Below are positions 51,148 to 63,100 of a DNA stretch of 64,000 bases, piece by piece. Source of the DNA: Sabethes cyaneus (lineage: Eukaryota; Arthropoda; Insecta; Diptera; Culicidae); the NCBI RefSeq assembly GCF_943734655.1, contig NC_071354.1:57825544-57889543 (forward strand), written 5' to 3'. Numbering within the stretch: the first letter of the stretch is position 1; each line of letters opens with the position of its first letter. Position numbers and translations under genes: made by a program. Below the pieces are notes generated by a model. It was given only the letters and a program-made list of their open reading frames with translations, did not search any database and was not told the DNA's origin.

Positions 51148-52085
51148 TAGAGTAAGGAGGGGTAAAAGTGCGATGCGGGTAAAAATGCGATTCAATGATT
51201 TATCGGTGCAGATTCCGAGTAAATTTTCTACATTGGCATGGATGGCTGACTACTTTGACAGCTCGAATCTAACGTAAACTTTGGTTGGTTACGAAGCGTA
51301 TTTGCTGAGTTATGTGCAAATGTTATTTTAGGGCGGTTTTGATGTAATTTTTCGTTATACGGCAAATACGATATCAACAGGAGGATATTACTTGTTGAAA
51401 ATTTGTAGCAGCGTTTTATATCACTCACATATCTGTTTTGAAAATACGGCGAAAAGAATTTACAAAACATATTTCGCTTTTCCGTAATTTAATCGAACCC
51501 CGTGAAGCGCCTAGCGGGGCAAAAGTGCGATTCATGGACGAGGCAAAAATGTATAGCTAATTATATACAGCTTTAGGCACTATATTACAGATACTAGAAA
51601 TGACAGATCTGCAGAAATCTGTGTGCTCTACAGATGTTGACCGAAGAAAAATAATGTTTTTCCGCTGATGAAACAAAAAACAAACGTTTGGAAAAGTTTC
51701 GATCTAATGGAGGCTGCAATACACCAGCGCAAAATAGAAGAGATGCAAATTTAGAGTATTCCTTATCGAAACATAACGCAGATTGAAGATAATATGGTTT
51801 TGTTAGCCACTGTTGTGCTAATTTCATGGATTCGAGCTTCGCACTTTTGCCCCGCGATATTCGCACTTTTGCCACGCTAGTGGGGTAAAAGTGTGAATCT
51901 GCACTTGCTCAGAAGAAAGAAGAATTTATTTTGCAAAACACTATTACCGCAGATGATTTATATTTGAATGTGAAGACATTGAGTTACTGCATCACTATAA
52001 AATATATTATGTTGTTGTCCTTCTTTATATATCACGAAAATTGAGGACAACTTCAAACATCGCACTTATGCCCCGCCCTACTCTA
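51148..52085. mobile_element. ~938-bp TIR element with TA ends
   Basis: The left end TAGAGTAAGGAGGGGTAAAA is inverted at the right end (…GCCCCGCCCTACTCTA) with about 23 of 27 positions matching; TA is at both ends. The theme GGGGCAAAAGTGCGA recurs at least four times inside, in both orientations. No transposase is evident, so it is probably a non-autonomous Tc1/mariner-type element. Its size and design resemble the element at 8,574-9,518, but the sequence differs. Confidence 0.7.
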
Positions 52086-52249
52086 TATTGTTTTTATTAA
52101 GAATAATTTAAACATACCTTCCGAAGTTTAGTCTGTAATTTCGAAAGTGTTTGAAATCGTGAATACATAATATGAGAATAAAAGAAATTTTAAATTAACT
52201 AAGCCCATCGTGTGCTTCCTCGTATCACTCTAGAACTCTATTTGAGGTA

Positions 52250-52570
52250 GGGTAACAATTAACGAAGCGCACGCGCTGTTACCATTTAGAATAGGGGATG
52301 TAAAGCTATAAGATAAACCCATGCGCAAAAGCATAGGGGTTAGTTATAGTAGCAGTAGGGGAGTAATGTATATTCCCCCCAATAGAATGTTTAGGCAACT
52401 AGAGTGGAACCCTAGTAGAAAACCGTTAGATTAGAAATGCTCCTAGGGGAGAACCCCTACCAAGAGAGCTACGAAAGGGACGCGAGGGGAGAATTCAATA
52501 AAAAGGCTGTTGAGCCTAATTCGGTGGTTCATTCTCTGAAAGTTATTTCTAACATCTTTTTCTCTACAAA
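52250..52570 (+). mobile_element. Possible solo LTR
   Basis: A stretch with the order expected in an LTR: a TATAAGATAAA box at about 52,310, then AATAAA at about 52,497, and a CTAACA end. It begins near TGAGGTAGGG. I could not find a target duplication or a second copy, so this is a weak call. Confidence 0.25.
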
Positions 52571-54100
52571 TGACTTTGAACGAGTGTGTGAAATGATTCA
52601 GGGCGAGATAAACGCAGACTTTGATTGTTGCCGGCGACCTGCAAGTATGCCTTTCTTACCCCATTCGAAAGGTGCCGGTCTTACTGCCATGGCACATTTT
52701 TTAAGAAGACGATTTTTATACATTTATTAATCTATCATATTTCTACTTAAATCTCACTGCTGACAAACTAAAAATCTTAATCATAAAATTTAGTTTGAAA
52801 CTGAGTAAAGCTTAAAACCTATTCGCAAAAAGTTACAACGGGCTGCGCGTCAGCGACACTCGCGTTTGTTTTGTTTATTATTTTGATATTTGACGATTTA
52901 TAGTAAGCTCGATCTGTTTTAAAACATCTGAAATAAGGAATACAAACATGTTGAGTGTTTAATAACACAATTGATTAATGCATTCTAGTAAAACTCTGTG
53001 GGTGCCGGTCTTATCCACACGACTCCTACCTTAAAATAATTAAATGTCTAAAAAACGACAAAGCGGAACCATGCGGAAGATTTTTTGATTCCACTATATT
53101 CTGTGATGTTTGACCTATCTGATGGTGATTAAAATTGATGGCCGGGACATGCTCGGAAGGTTACTAAAACATTGATTAAAGTATCAAGATCTTGTTACTA
53201 TTTTTGGGGTAATTTTCGTAATCACTATTCGTATCGAAGACATTTATTTATTTTATGCAATCATACATGAAAACTATTGAAAAGTATTCTTCTTTGCTGA
53301 TAAATACTTACCCATAGTGAATAGACACTATTTCACTCGGATTTTTAGCTTTTTGTTTCAACGTTTAATTATAGCAGAAATTTATAAAATTTAGAAGAAA
53401 GATACATTTTAAATATGCGTGTCCCCAAAACAAGCAACTGGGAATAAACTGCGTTATTTCAAGTACTAGTAGTTTAAAAAACTTGTTTCTTTGCATATGT
53501 TTGAAATGAACGTTTGAAAAGTAAAATTGATTGAAAAAAACTCAATGTCATATCTACAAACTGCTTTGTTAACTAGTTAATTTAGTTCCACAACTATATT
53601 GCGACATTTGCCCCTATTTAGACTACCCCGATTTACACGATTATCACAATCAAATATCGCACACGATTTCGCTCAAAGAAAATAAAGTGAAAAAGAAGGG
53701 GAAGAAGGAAAAAGAAGTCAAACTCATTAGTAGATCAAACTAAAATCCACTCTAGTGTCAGATTAACAGTGAAAAATGCGGTACGTTGCATTAAATGATT
53801 ATCACAGTAGTCTAAATAGTCATAAAAGGGGCAATACAATCTTAGATATTATAAGTTAAAATCAACTTTTGGTGAAGTGATTGTTACTCAACCGAATATG
53901 CGTAAAACGATATTCTTTTGATACATTCCTCCGAGAAAATGGGTTCTAATTTGATTACATATTTTGCATTTGGAATTTTTAAACTAAAAGTATAAATTTA
54001 CTTAAAATGTATTGCTATTAAGAAAACATATTCACATATTTTACGTTGGAAGTGATGCTCAATCCATTTTCACCATTCAAGGTTTTTATTAAAGTCGAGT
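52571..54100. other. No recognisable feature
   Basis: About 1.5 kb of AT-rich intergenic DNA downstream of SDR C. No gene, RNA or element identified. Confidence 0.45.
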
Positions 54101-54102
54101 AT

Positions 54103-54108
54103 TTTATT
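54103..54108 (-). promoter_or_regulatory. Poly(A) signal of SDR C
   Basis: AATAAA on the minus strand about 50 nt downstream of the SDR C stop codon, at a normal spacing for a short 3' UTR. This supports the idea that the terminal exon is still used. Confidence 0.5.
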
Positions 54109-54153
54109 CAAACACACTTTACAATAAAAATAATACAAAGAATAAACACAAAA

Positions 54154-54878
54154 TCAGATCTTGGGATCCTTCCCAGTCAGGTTCACAATCTTCGCCGATT
54201 CTTCCCACAACTTTCGTGCTCTTTCCATATCGCAGATTCCGGCCGTTAAACTAGCTTCCTTGCAATCTCGATAGTACTTGCCGCTAACGCCTTCAACCTC
54301 CGGAGAGCACGCCAGGTGCAGACTTGTCTGAGCACCCTCGGCGTTGGTTTTGAAAAACAGCTTCACCACCCCCATCGGGATGGTCAGCGGAAATGGGACG
54401 TTACGCCAAATGCCGGAATCTATCATACCCGGATGCAGACAGTTGGCGGTCACGTTAGTTCCCTCCAGGCGCCGAGCCAACTCTCGGGTGAACATGATGT
54501 TGGCCGATTTCGATACGTAGTACAACCAACCGGGTAGACTGTTAACCGGGTTGAGATTATTCAAATCCACCGAAGCCAGTCGATACAGTTCCGATGCTAC
54601 GACAACAATTCGGCTCGGTGCGGACTTTTTCAACAAATCCACCAACAAGTGGGTCAACAGGAACGGTCCATAGTGATTGGTAGCCATGGTGAACTCGATG
54701 CCGTCAACGCTCTTGGTTTTCTTGAATGTCTCCGCAAATCCTGCGTTATGTATCAGCACGTCCAGCTTGGATTCGGTTTTAAGCACGTCGGCCGCAAACT
54801 CACGTACGGATGCCTGCGAACTGAGGTCCAGTTTTTTCACGAATACAGCTTCATTGCCGCTCTCCTGTACAATTTCGT
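54154..54878 (-). CDS. Retinol dehydrogenase-like SDR (SDR C), terminal exon only
   Basis: A 725-nt open exon on the minus strand, preceded by a TTCTTCACAG acceptor and ending in TGA. It encodes about 240 residues of an RDH11-14-like SDR: LDVLIHNAGF, the segment IVVVASELY carrying the catalytic Ser, and YYVSK as the Tyr/Lys pair, followed by the family's NCLHPGMIDSGIW stretch. It is clearly more diverged from A and B than those are from each other, so it is an older duplicate. The junction phase is the same as in A and B. No upstream exon with TGxxxGIG was found in the remaining 9 kb to the window edge, which is filled by transposons. The gene may continue beyond the window through a long intron or be 5'-truncated. 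An AATAAA signal is about 46-51 nt beyond the stop. Confidence 0.8.
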
Positions 54879-55435
54879 CTGTGAAGAAGAAGTATTAAAT
54901 AAGCCTCTGGCAGTAAAGGCAGTGAGGTTGTCTTTTGTATGTATGTACATTCATCCAGTGGCTTTTGGTACTACCTGTACAAATTAGTATCTACTGTTTG
55001 TTTTGTGATGTACAATTTTGAAAACAAAATAAGCAGTTAGGATTCAAAACGATTTTTTTTAGAAAATAGAATTAATTCCTTTAAATTCATACGTTATATT
55101 GAAAATATATTAGCATTAGAATATAATAGAATCAATTTCAATGGAAATTTTTTTCAAATGTTCTCAATATTTACTTTCTTAAGTGGTGTTTATTAAAATT
55201 TATTGAAAGCGTCTCACGAATACGAATCACCAAGAATTTAATTATACAATTACTGTAGTCGGCTGAGAGAAACCCGAAATAACAGATTCGGTATTTACTT
55301 CAGTAGTAACGTCTATATCTAGTACAAATGAGTGAAATAAAATCATATGCTGACAGCGAATGAAGCACTCATGCGACCGATGATTCCACTGAAAGGCGAA
55401 TCATCGTTTCCTCAACACTTCAATTCCTAGTGCGC
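54879..55435. other. Start of the putative SDR C intron; no feature
   Basis: Directly upstream of the SDR C terminal exon. No second exon with a cofactor motif is seen here. Confidence 0.4.
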
Positions 55436-56697
55436 AGCGCCGTAGCGTGCGGTTGGCCAGACTGGCCCCTGCCAAGGGCGCTAGCTTTTCGGGGGCGCCA
55501 AAAAGGGCTTGCATTTCAGTGAAGCATTAGTAATAACACATGCATGTTATCAATTCATTCGCATGCAGCAGCCATGGCGAAAGCAGTCAAACAATGACGC
55601 TCGATGATTTGTTCATACTACCAGCTCCACTCCGGAGCGAACAAGTTGGACATAGTGAAACTTTTCGCATCCGGCGAATAGAGCCAATGGCATTTACAAC
55701 ATCCTCTCCCGCGAGAAAGCTTTGAACGAAAGCCTGGTTCCGGCCACCCGACAATGCTGCACGACAGTAACGTGCAGCAGAAGCTGAAGTTGAAGACAGA
55801 GAGCAAGGTGTTGCGCGCCTTGGGCCGGAAGATCGGGCCACCGGCCACGGTGAAGAAGTACTTGGCCAAAATGGGCATGTTTATGCAGAAGCATCAGTCG
55901 AGGCTGCCTGTATCTGAGTAACAGGCAATCGCCCAGGAAACGGCCCATCACGCCAAGAGATCACTTGGGGAGATGAACCGGCTGAAGATAAACGTTATAC
56001 CGATGATCACCAACTCTCCCAACGTCCATCAACTGTAACCAATAGAAAATTTTTGGGCGAAGCTCAAATGGAGCAAAATAGCATAGCTGTGAGTATGAAC
56101 GTCCTTAAGAACTTGACCGTTCTATATCGACAGACTTCGCAGCCGGTTATTAGAGTACAGGAAAATTACGGGGCTAGTGCAAAGATCCTATTTAACTCTA
56201 TAGAGTGGCACCACCCAGTCGGGATTCGAACATACGACGACTGGCTTGTTAGACCAGCATCGTACCCCGGAGCTAACTGGGCGGGCTCAAACGGAGCATT
56301 TACTCCAATAATTTTGTGGTCAAAACGGAGAAGGAGCTGATCGCCTAGGCCACGAAAGACTTGACTAATATGCCGACGTCTATCTTTTGATCGACCATAG
56401 CGATGGTTCCGGTGAACCGCTGAATGTCACGTAGCAGAGCGTCGAAGCGTTTTTGTAGAAGGTTTAAAAACGTTGGATTTAACGAAAAAAATTTTCATGG
56501 AGTTGTCTTTTGTATTTTTTCATCACCATTCGAAATTAGTCCACTTTTCCAATACATATGTTAAGTGCAGCGAAATATTGGATAAGGAGCGAACACGAAA
56601 AAACGATAAACCTAGATAGAACACTAATTTAAGGAACGAGAGGGCGTCAAATTGGGTTTCCGCCAAGGGCGCCACAATGTCACACTACGGCTCTATT
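55436..56697 (+). mobile_element. Decayed Tc1-like DNA transposon, split by a SINE
   Basis: Ends resemble imperfect inverted repeats (GCCGTAGCGTGCGGTTGGCC left; GCCGTAGTGTGACATTGTGGC on the other strand, right), giving about 1.26 kb including the SINE. The plus-strand coding remnant has the N-terminal HTH part (KLKLKTESKVLRALGRKIG, TVKKYLAKMG) and the C-terminal part (PIENFWAKLKW, VVKTEKELIA), with stops and frameshifts. The catalytic DDE core between them is largely missing. Dead element. Confidence 0.7.
56075..56284 (-). mobile_element. tRNA-derived SINE with 13-bp target duplication
   Basis: On the minus strand: GCCCAGTTAGCTCCGGGG (A box), anticodon-like arm CTGGT-CTAACAA-GCCAG, B-box GTTCGAATCCC, then the shared body. 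GCTCAAATGGAGC (56,062-56,074) and GCTCAAACGGAGC (56,285-56,297) flank it, one mismatch, as target duplication. This is the best-preserved head of the five copies. The loop would place AAC at the anticodon, so a valine-type tRNA origin is possible but not secure. Confidence 0.85.
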
Positions 56698-57060
56698 AGC
56701 GCTCGTCTACACTCCATGTCAGGAGCGGCTCACGGCAGTGTCCGTCCCGGATCAGGTGGCTGAATTAAAAAATATGTTGTCTCGAATACTAACGACAAGA
56801 CGGCAGACGTCCCCCTTCACGAGACTCGTTAGCTTGTATCCTGTTAGTAGCCTACCTAAATCAGTAATTTGATTCATGAATATTCAAGCAAACATGGATT
56901 ACAATATTCGCCACCGACCTAGGCAACGGAACAACGGCGACAAATTTAGTCTCGGTACATGGAACTGAAGATTACTCAGTTGCGTAATTTGCAATTGTCG
57001 AATTGCAATTGGGTACACGTGCAGGTTAAATAGCTTGAACCCTGAAAGTTCGGTAGAGAA
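56698..57060 (+). mobile_element. RTE-like element 5' region remnant
   Basis: Shares words with about 10,310-10,445 (GGCTCAC, CGTCCCGGATC, GGCTGAAT, then AAGACGGCAGA) and contains a SLGTWN-like start of the endonuclease (near 56,950, FSLGTWN). It is likely the 5' end of the decayed element whose RT pieces lie at 58.4-60.1 kb. Confidence 0.5.
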
Positions 57061-57680
57061 TGCAATCCTTCTTTCTTTGCAATGGAGATACGAAAGATCC
57101 TTGGAGAAAAGGCCCAGCACGGCTGCATTTCAACGAGCTAAGAACGTAATAGAAAAGTTCGGGGAACACTTGTCGACAGTCAGACAGACTGGAGCACAGG
57201 GAAAGGAAAAATGGGAAAAGCGCTGAACCCCAACCTCTTCGTCCGAGATGTCCCAAAACTAGCTTCAAGCGTAGTTTACAATCGTGAATCGAACACAAAC
57301 TGTCCGAACCGAACTGTCGACTTTTGGAAAATAATGATCTTCATCTTTATTTTAAATCGCGATGATAAATAAAACACGATTCCGGAAGCTGTACACGAGG
57401 ATGCTAACGAAGTTCGATGACAATTTCATAGACGACGAAACCTAGTTTAAGGTGGACTACTAACAGTTTCTTAGGCAGGAGTTTTATTTGTACGGCAACG
57501 TGAAGGGAAAAGATGGAAACGTGAACGGAAGTTCAGTGAGGACAACTCGTTTGTGTTCGAAAAAAGGTCTGCCAGTGTTCGTTTGGATAATCGTATAATG
57601 AAGGCGTTCGAGCAAAAGAAAAAGGTTTCAAACGGGATGTGGCCAAAAAGGTTGGCCCATCGAAATCAACCGTTCATTGC
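57061..57680. other. No confident feature
   Basis: Possibly decayed retroelement sequence between recognised pieces. Only short frames without clear motifs. Confidence 0.35.
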
Positions 57681-58020
57681 GCAAAGGATCCAAAACGCCT
57701 TGACCGTTCTCCACCAAACGTGGCACACATGTTCCTTGACATAAGAGAATCAAAACTGGGGGGTTGATAAAAGGGGGGGGGGGGGTCCCTGACAGGGGAG
57801 AGGAAGGCCTTAACATCGAAGCACCTGCATGGTTCTTCATCAAACTTGGCACACATGTTCCTTTACATAACGGTATCAGCATGAAAGGGTTGTCAAGAGG
57901 GGTGAGGCAATAAATCCGAAACGCCTGGACGGTTCTTCAGATTCTTCATCAAACTTGGCCTACATGTTCATTGACATAAGGAAATCAGCACTAAAGTGTT
58001 GACAAAGGGGAGTCCCTAAC
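57681..58020. repeat. Three diverged tandem repeats of about 110-126 bp
   Basis: The word CAAAC-x-TGGC-x-ACATGTTC-x-TGACATAA appears near 57,715, 57,841 and 57,951, each followed by an ATCA-x-CA...GGGTTG stretch. A G13 run lies at 57,773-57,785 in the first copy. Confidence 0.65.
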
Positions 58021-58419
58021 AAGACTCATTCAAATAAAGAAAAAGGGTTTTATTTCCTCCTTGAGAATTTACGTTTAATATCACAGATGTATGAGTGACT
58101 GAAAGACAAAGGAGCCCGAGTAAAATCGGACAATCAGCTAGTTTTATTAAAAACTGGGCGCATTCATACTTTCTGTGACAGTCTTTAGAACTTTTATTCA
58201 ATTTACCTGCATTCGTGTTTGCGTTTTGATCATAACACCCTTTAGTAGCAATATATATGCGCTCAAAACTATCAACTGACTACCATGCAAATCAAAGCCA
58301 ACCTCCTGAAGCTACTGAGCACTAGGCAGACAAACGACACGTAATCTGCCGAGAATTACGCATGATTAATGGAAATAAGGCATTGTAATTTAGAGGCAGA
58401 ATATTACGAGATCATGATG

Positions 58420-60138
58420 AATTGCATCTTTCGCTTGATTTGTGGGGAGTTATAAGACCGGTTTTGTGGACGGACGAACAACCAAGGATTTGTACGGAAC
58501 TTCAGTGGAACTAGGGCCACCACGGACCGAATTTACACCATCCAAAAGATCTTGCAGATATATCAGAAAAACAATGCGCACACGCATCACATATTTATTG
58601 AGTTCAAAGCATCATTCGAGGCAGTTGGTCGAAATCAGCTTTAGTCCTAGATAATGCACGAATACGGACTGATGGCGACTGATCATAACGTTGGATCGAG
58701 TGATGTGTTCTGTGTGCACCGCGCGGCCAACAATTCTGCGTGCTTTTTAACCAAGGGGATCTATTGCAGTCAAATTCTTTACATGTGTGTGTTACCGCAG
58801 ATGATGTTTGCTCCATGACGTTTCTACTGTCATGAACCAAATGGCTTATAATTGACTTCGAGCCAGGGGATTCGTTACTCTATTTCTTTCTACTGCAATA
58901 TACAGAAACTCAATTCCAAACATGCAGCCCAGTTTGTGTTATTTTGATCCCGGTAACGCATTTATCCCAACTAACTAAACTTTTTGGAAGCTACATATAC
59001 TGATAGAAGCATCAGATCGGTAAGAAAAATGTGGCAAGAGCGACATTTGAAATCATGGTCACCTGCCTACTCCTTCACACGTGAGTTTCACAATTCCTTA
59101 CAGATAGATCCCCCTGTATTTAACATAGCCCTTGAGTAAGTGTCTCTATAAGCGGGCTTAGAAACGATACAAGACTTGGACATTATAACCAGAAACCTGG
59201 AAACGGCGGAGAAAACCTACGCTGGACTGAAAATTTGGCAAAAAAATAAATGCGAAGACCTTTATCTGGAAGATATAGGCACACAAGAGATGGACAACCG
59301 CCTTGATGGAAGGTAATTATCTACGGCAACGACGGTTGTAGATGAGTTTGTGTGTTTAGGATTGCTGTTAACCGCGATTGACAACGCAAGTAAGCATTGC
59401 GTTGCATTCTAGCAGGAAATCGGACCTCTCGAATATTTGCTCTTTGACGTAACATCTGGTTCGACGAGGATGCAGCCCGGGAATCAATGTTGCAGCAGGG
59501 AGGTCTTCAAAACATGAAGTGATACAGACAGAAACGGATGTAGTAAGCCTAGTTCTATAAGAAACTCAACGTATCCCATAAAGCCTTTGTGCCGTGAGCC
59601 TAGACGGGTCAAGATAAAGATGAAGAAATCTTGACGAATAAACGTGAGATGATCGAAGCAAGTAGCACTACAGCGTAGTTCATTAAAATAGGTCCGGGCC
59701 CAGTTTGCGCTGGGAAGCAGAACATCAACCGGAAGAGTGGAGGAAGACTGTAGTATGTGCAATGTACAAGACGTTTGACAAGTTGTATGCTATAAAGTGC
59801 ATACTCAGATCAGCTTTCGCTTGATTTGTGGAAAGTTATTAAGCCGGATTTGTGATCGTCCGTAAAGAACTATACAAAATAACGGACGAAAACGGCTTTC
59901 CCGACAAGCTGTCGAGACTGATTAAGGCTACTATGAGTGGTGTACAATGATGTGTTAGAATATCCGGTGCGATATCAAGCCCATTTGAATCACGCAAGGG
60001 ACTTCGACAAGGCGATGGTATTTTCTGCCTCTTGTTCAATATGGCGCTAGAAAGTGTCATGAAACATACGAGATAATACATGTGGGTCACAATCTTCAAC
60101 AAATCTAGTCAATTTATCTGGTTCACTGACGACGTAAG
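58420..60138 (+). mobile_element. RTE-like reverse transcriptase remnants (left of the inserted TIR element)
   Basis: Broken plus-strand RT pieces: near 58,510-58,620 GTRATTDRIYTIQKILQIYQ and a HHIFIEFKASF stretch (catalytic block A-like); near 59,170-59,420 DLDIITRNLETAEKTY and VDEFVCLGLLLTAIDN; near 59,860-60,070 LYKITDENGFPDKLSRLIKATMSG, SPFESRKGLRQGDG and LLFNMALESVMKH. The order is mixed, and TTTCGCTTGATTTGTGG occurs twice (58,429; 59,817), so the region has been duplicated or is two overlapping copies. Reading resumes at 63,566. Confidence 0.75.
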
Positions 60139-63100
60139 TACAGGTATACCTCGATAGTACGTACACCCGCGCATCGTTTAGCGTACGTACTATCGAAACG
60201 TACGTAATATCGAATCACAAATTTTAATGTAAAGTATTATTTTTCTTATGCTAAATATTGTCTAAAATTTGCAAATTTAAAAAAATAATTGTCTTGGGAG
60301 CGTGTACGGCGCTATACCTCTACATATTTGCGTTGGTAAAATAAAATATTTATCAACTTAGGGACCAATTGCTTCAAGAAATGGTTAATTGGTTTCACTG
60401 TTCCTTGTTTTAGCTGTCAGGTATTGTGACCAGTTAGCAATGTGTGATTATCTACCTCTTCATTAAAATTGCCAAGAATTTGAAATGATTTCGCAATGGT
60501 CAATGCTCCTAATTTAATTCTAATGATTATTGAAGCAATTTTATTCTCAGTTTTCGTTAATAGAGTTCGAGGTGTTCAAGGTCCGAATATTTTATTGCAA
60601 GGGATCAGCATCGCTTGCTTTCGTGTCTCGTTCGTTGCAAAACTTTGACGACAAAATTCATTGGGAGCCGTGACAATTACCCAGTTTTAAATTCGAGCTA
60701 GTAGTTTGGACTTTGGAATAGTAGTTTGCATTGTAATTTACAATAATATTTGACTCAGGTTAAGGGCCGAGGTCGCAGAGCAGCAAATTTTTATATGTAA
60801 CGGTTTGTAAACGAATTAGAACCAGACTTGTTATAAACACCGCCCGGTGCGACACGGTTGCCACCCGTCCACATACGCACGGCACTGGGTGCTTTCGATA
60901 ATAGAACGCACTGGCGTTGCTACATACTAGCACGCTCCCCGACAACACGAAAACCCGATCGAAGTGCCTTGCCTTCGGTTAGGCACCAACGAGCACGGTA
61001 CTACCGACGGGCCATATGACAGCTTGCATGATTTCGTTCTTTGCTTTGTTTCTCATTCTTTCATATACGGTGTACGTCACTGAGTTGGCAGGACGTTCGG
61101 GCACCGTTCTCTTGCCGTGCTTTTGCCGTGCTCTAGCAAGTGCCGGCTGGTGTACTGGCACGCCGTTTCGCTCGCAAACTAAAAAACCTATATAACTGCT
61201 TGGGGCGATACGGTAAAAACTTATGAACGGTAGCGGGTGCCTTCCACAACGCCGTGTTGGTGTTCCATATCCGCTGCTGCTGCTCAGTAAGAATGATTTC
61301 GATTTGATGTAATGCTTATTATGATACCTATAGGAAAACATTTCGAAACAAGTTAATTTTTCGATTCAAGGGCAGTTTTTTCTAACTAATTGTTATTTCG
61401 TTTATACAAAGCATCAGATTGTGTTTTGTTCCGAAATATTCAATGTGCGAACCTGCATGTCCCATGCGGATTAAAAGCTATGCTATACTTTCTTTTATAA
61501 ATCTTGATTTGGTTAAATTACGCATTTCAATCGAAAACGGGTTTTCAATTGAGAGATCTGAATATAATATTCAAATAAAGTATGGTTTAAAAATTCGTTA
61601 ATTTAATCTTTAATCGTTTTAGCTTTCATGTCCATATTATTCGCTAAACGAAATGTACAGAATGTTTTCGGATAGGTAGATAAGTACGCAGCGCAGATAG
61701 CACGAAAGAAAGAAAAAAAAGCAGACTATGAGTGGGGTGCTCGGCTGTCGGGGTTTCGCCCGGTGCCGCACGGTGCCCACTCAACACACATAAAACCGAA
61801 CCTAACAAAAAAACGGCACCGATGTGCGGAGTTATATTTGTTCGTACGAGAGTCGGCGAAGTGCACTGAAACCGAGTGCGTGTGACGTATGAACGAAGGA
61901 GAATGTTTTAGCACGGCGTGCGGAGCGGCGCGTGCTTTCACATGTCTGATTAGAACGCGTGATTTTGATGACCACCTCGATGTCGTTGTCTTAATTTTGC
62001 GAGAAACCTTATCCTTATCTAACAAGACGGATGCAATATTATTCGCGCGGGATTAGTTTATGTTTTGCTCAGGGAAATAAATGTCCAAGGCATAATATTC
62101 ATATCATGGAAACAAATTCAGGCCCAAATACGTCACACACGCTTTCTAAACGACTATTTATTTGCAATGGTGATCGCGAAAAGTTGAGATGAAATATAAT
62201 CGCTGACGAGTTATTTCGTTGGATCATATCATCTACCAAGATGAACCCTGATCTGTGCCTTCCCCTACTAACATAAAGTCCCGTGATACTTGTGGAGATG
62301 CAGTGGTACCCGCGGCCTCTAGCAACAGCAAGTATCGGACTAATATTCCTTCCTTTTCCCATGTAGTACAGTCTTTTGGTCGTGACCGGCGTCATTATTG
62401 GTCAATTTTCAAAGTATTGAATGAGTAGAAGTTGCACAACGATTGCACCATTCAATTGATTCTTTATGCAATCTTACTGGTTCGGCCAATCACAACTACG
62501 TGCAACTACGGGCAGTCTACCTAAGCTAAGCTAATTATAAAATTAATAATTATCTTGGTAAAATTATTTTAGAAAAAAAACACTTCAAATGTTAAAATAT
62601 AGTTGGAAAGTAAAGCAAAAGGAATCCAAAAATATTTAGTTTTTTGCAAAATTCTCTCTCAAATTGAAAATTTGAAACGTTCGAATCTCGGCTAGGCGGT
62701 GCTGCTAGATAGAGTCAGCAGGATTGTTTCACAAGCCCCATAACTGTCCTGTACTTTGACAGCCGGCTGCGAAGTCTGTCGATAAAGAAGGGTCAAATCT
62801 TAGAAAGATGTTTGAGCCCAAGGTTATGCTTTATCGGACAGAAGTGCTTTTATTTAGCAACTTGCGCTTGTAAATAAAAGCTTAACTGACCAATCTTCGA
62901 AATTTTGAAAAAAAAAAATGCATTTGTGGTTAACTTTACAACAAAGTTAATATGGATAGTTTAATTACTAGCGCAACGTGATTTTTCCTCCAAAGAAAGT
63001 GAAATAATTATCGTATAATGACGCACAACATATATATTTATAAATTAGTCAGTTGCTTGCAGTCTCATTTTTCCACACTTTACTTTTGTCCATATGGGAC

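Noticed and set aside
56220..56284. Stand-alone tRNA gene (Val-like loop)
   Set aside because: The tRNA-like segment is fused to a SINE body, has flanking target duplication and imperfect stems, so it is the SINE head, not a working tRNA gene.
60979..61341. 120-codon minus-strand frame in the GC-rich block of the TIR element
   Set aside because: No family resemblance; GC-rich blocks keep frames open by chance. Not called as cargo gene.
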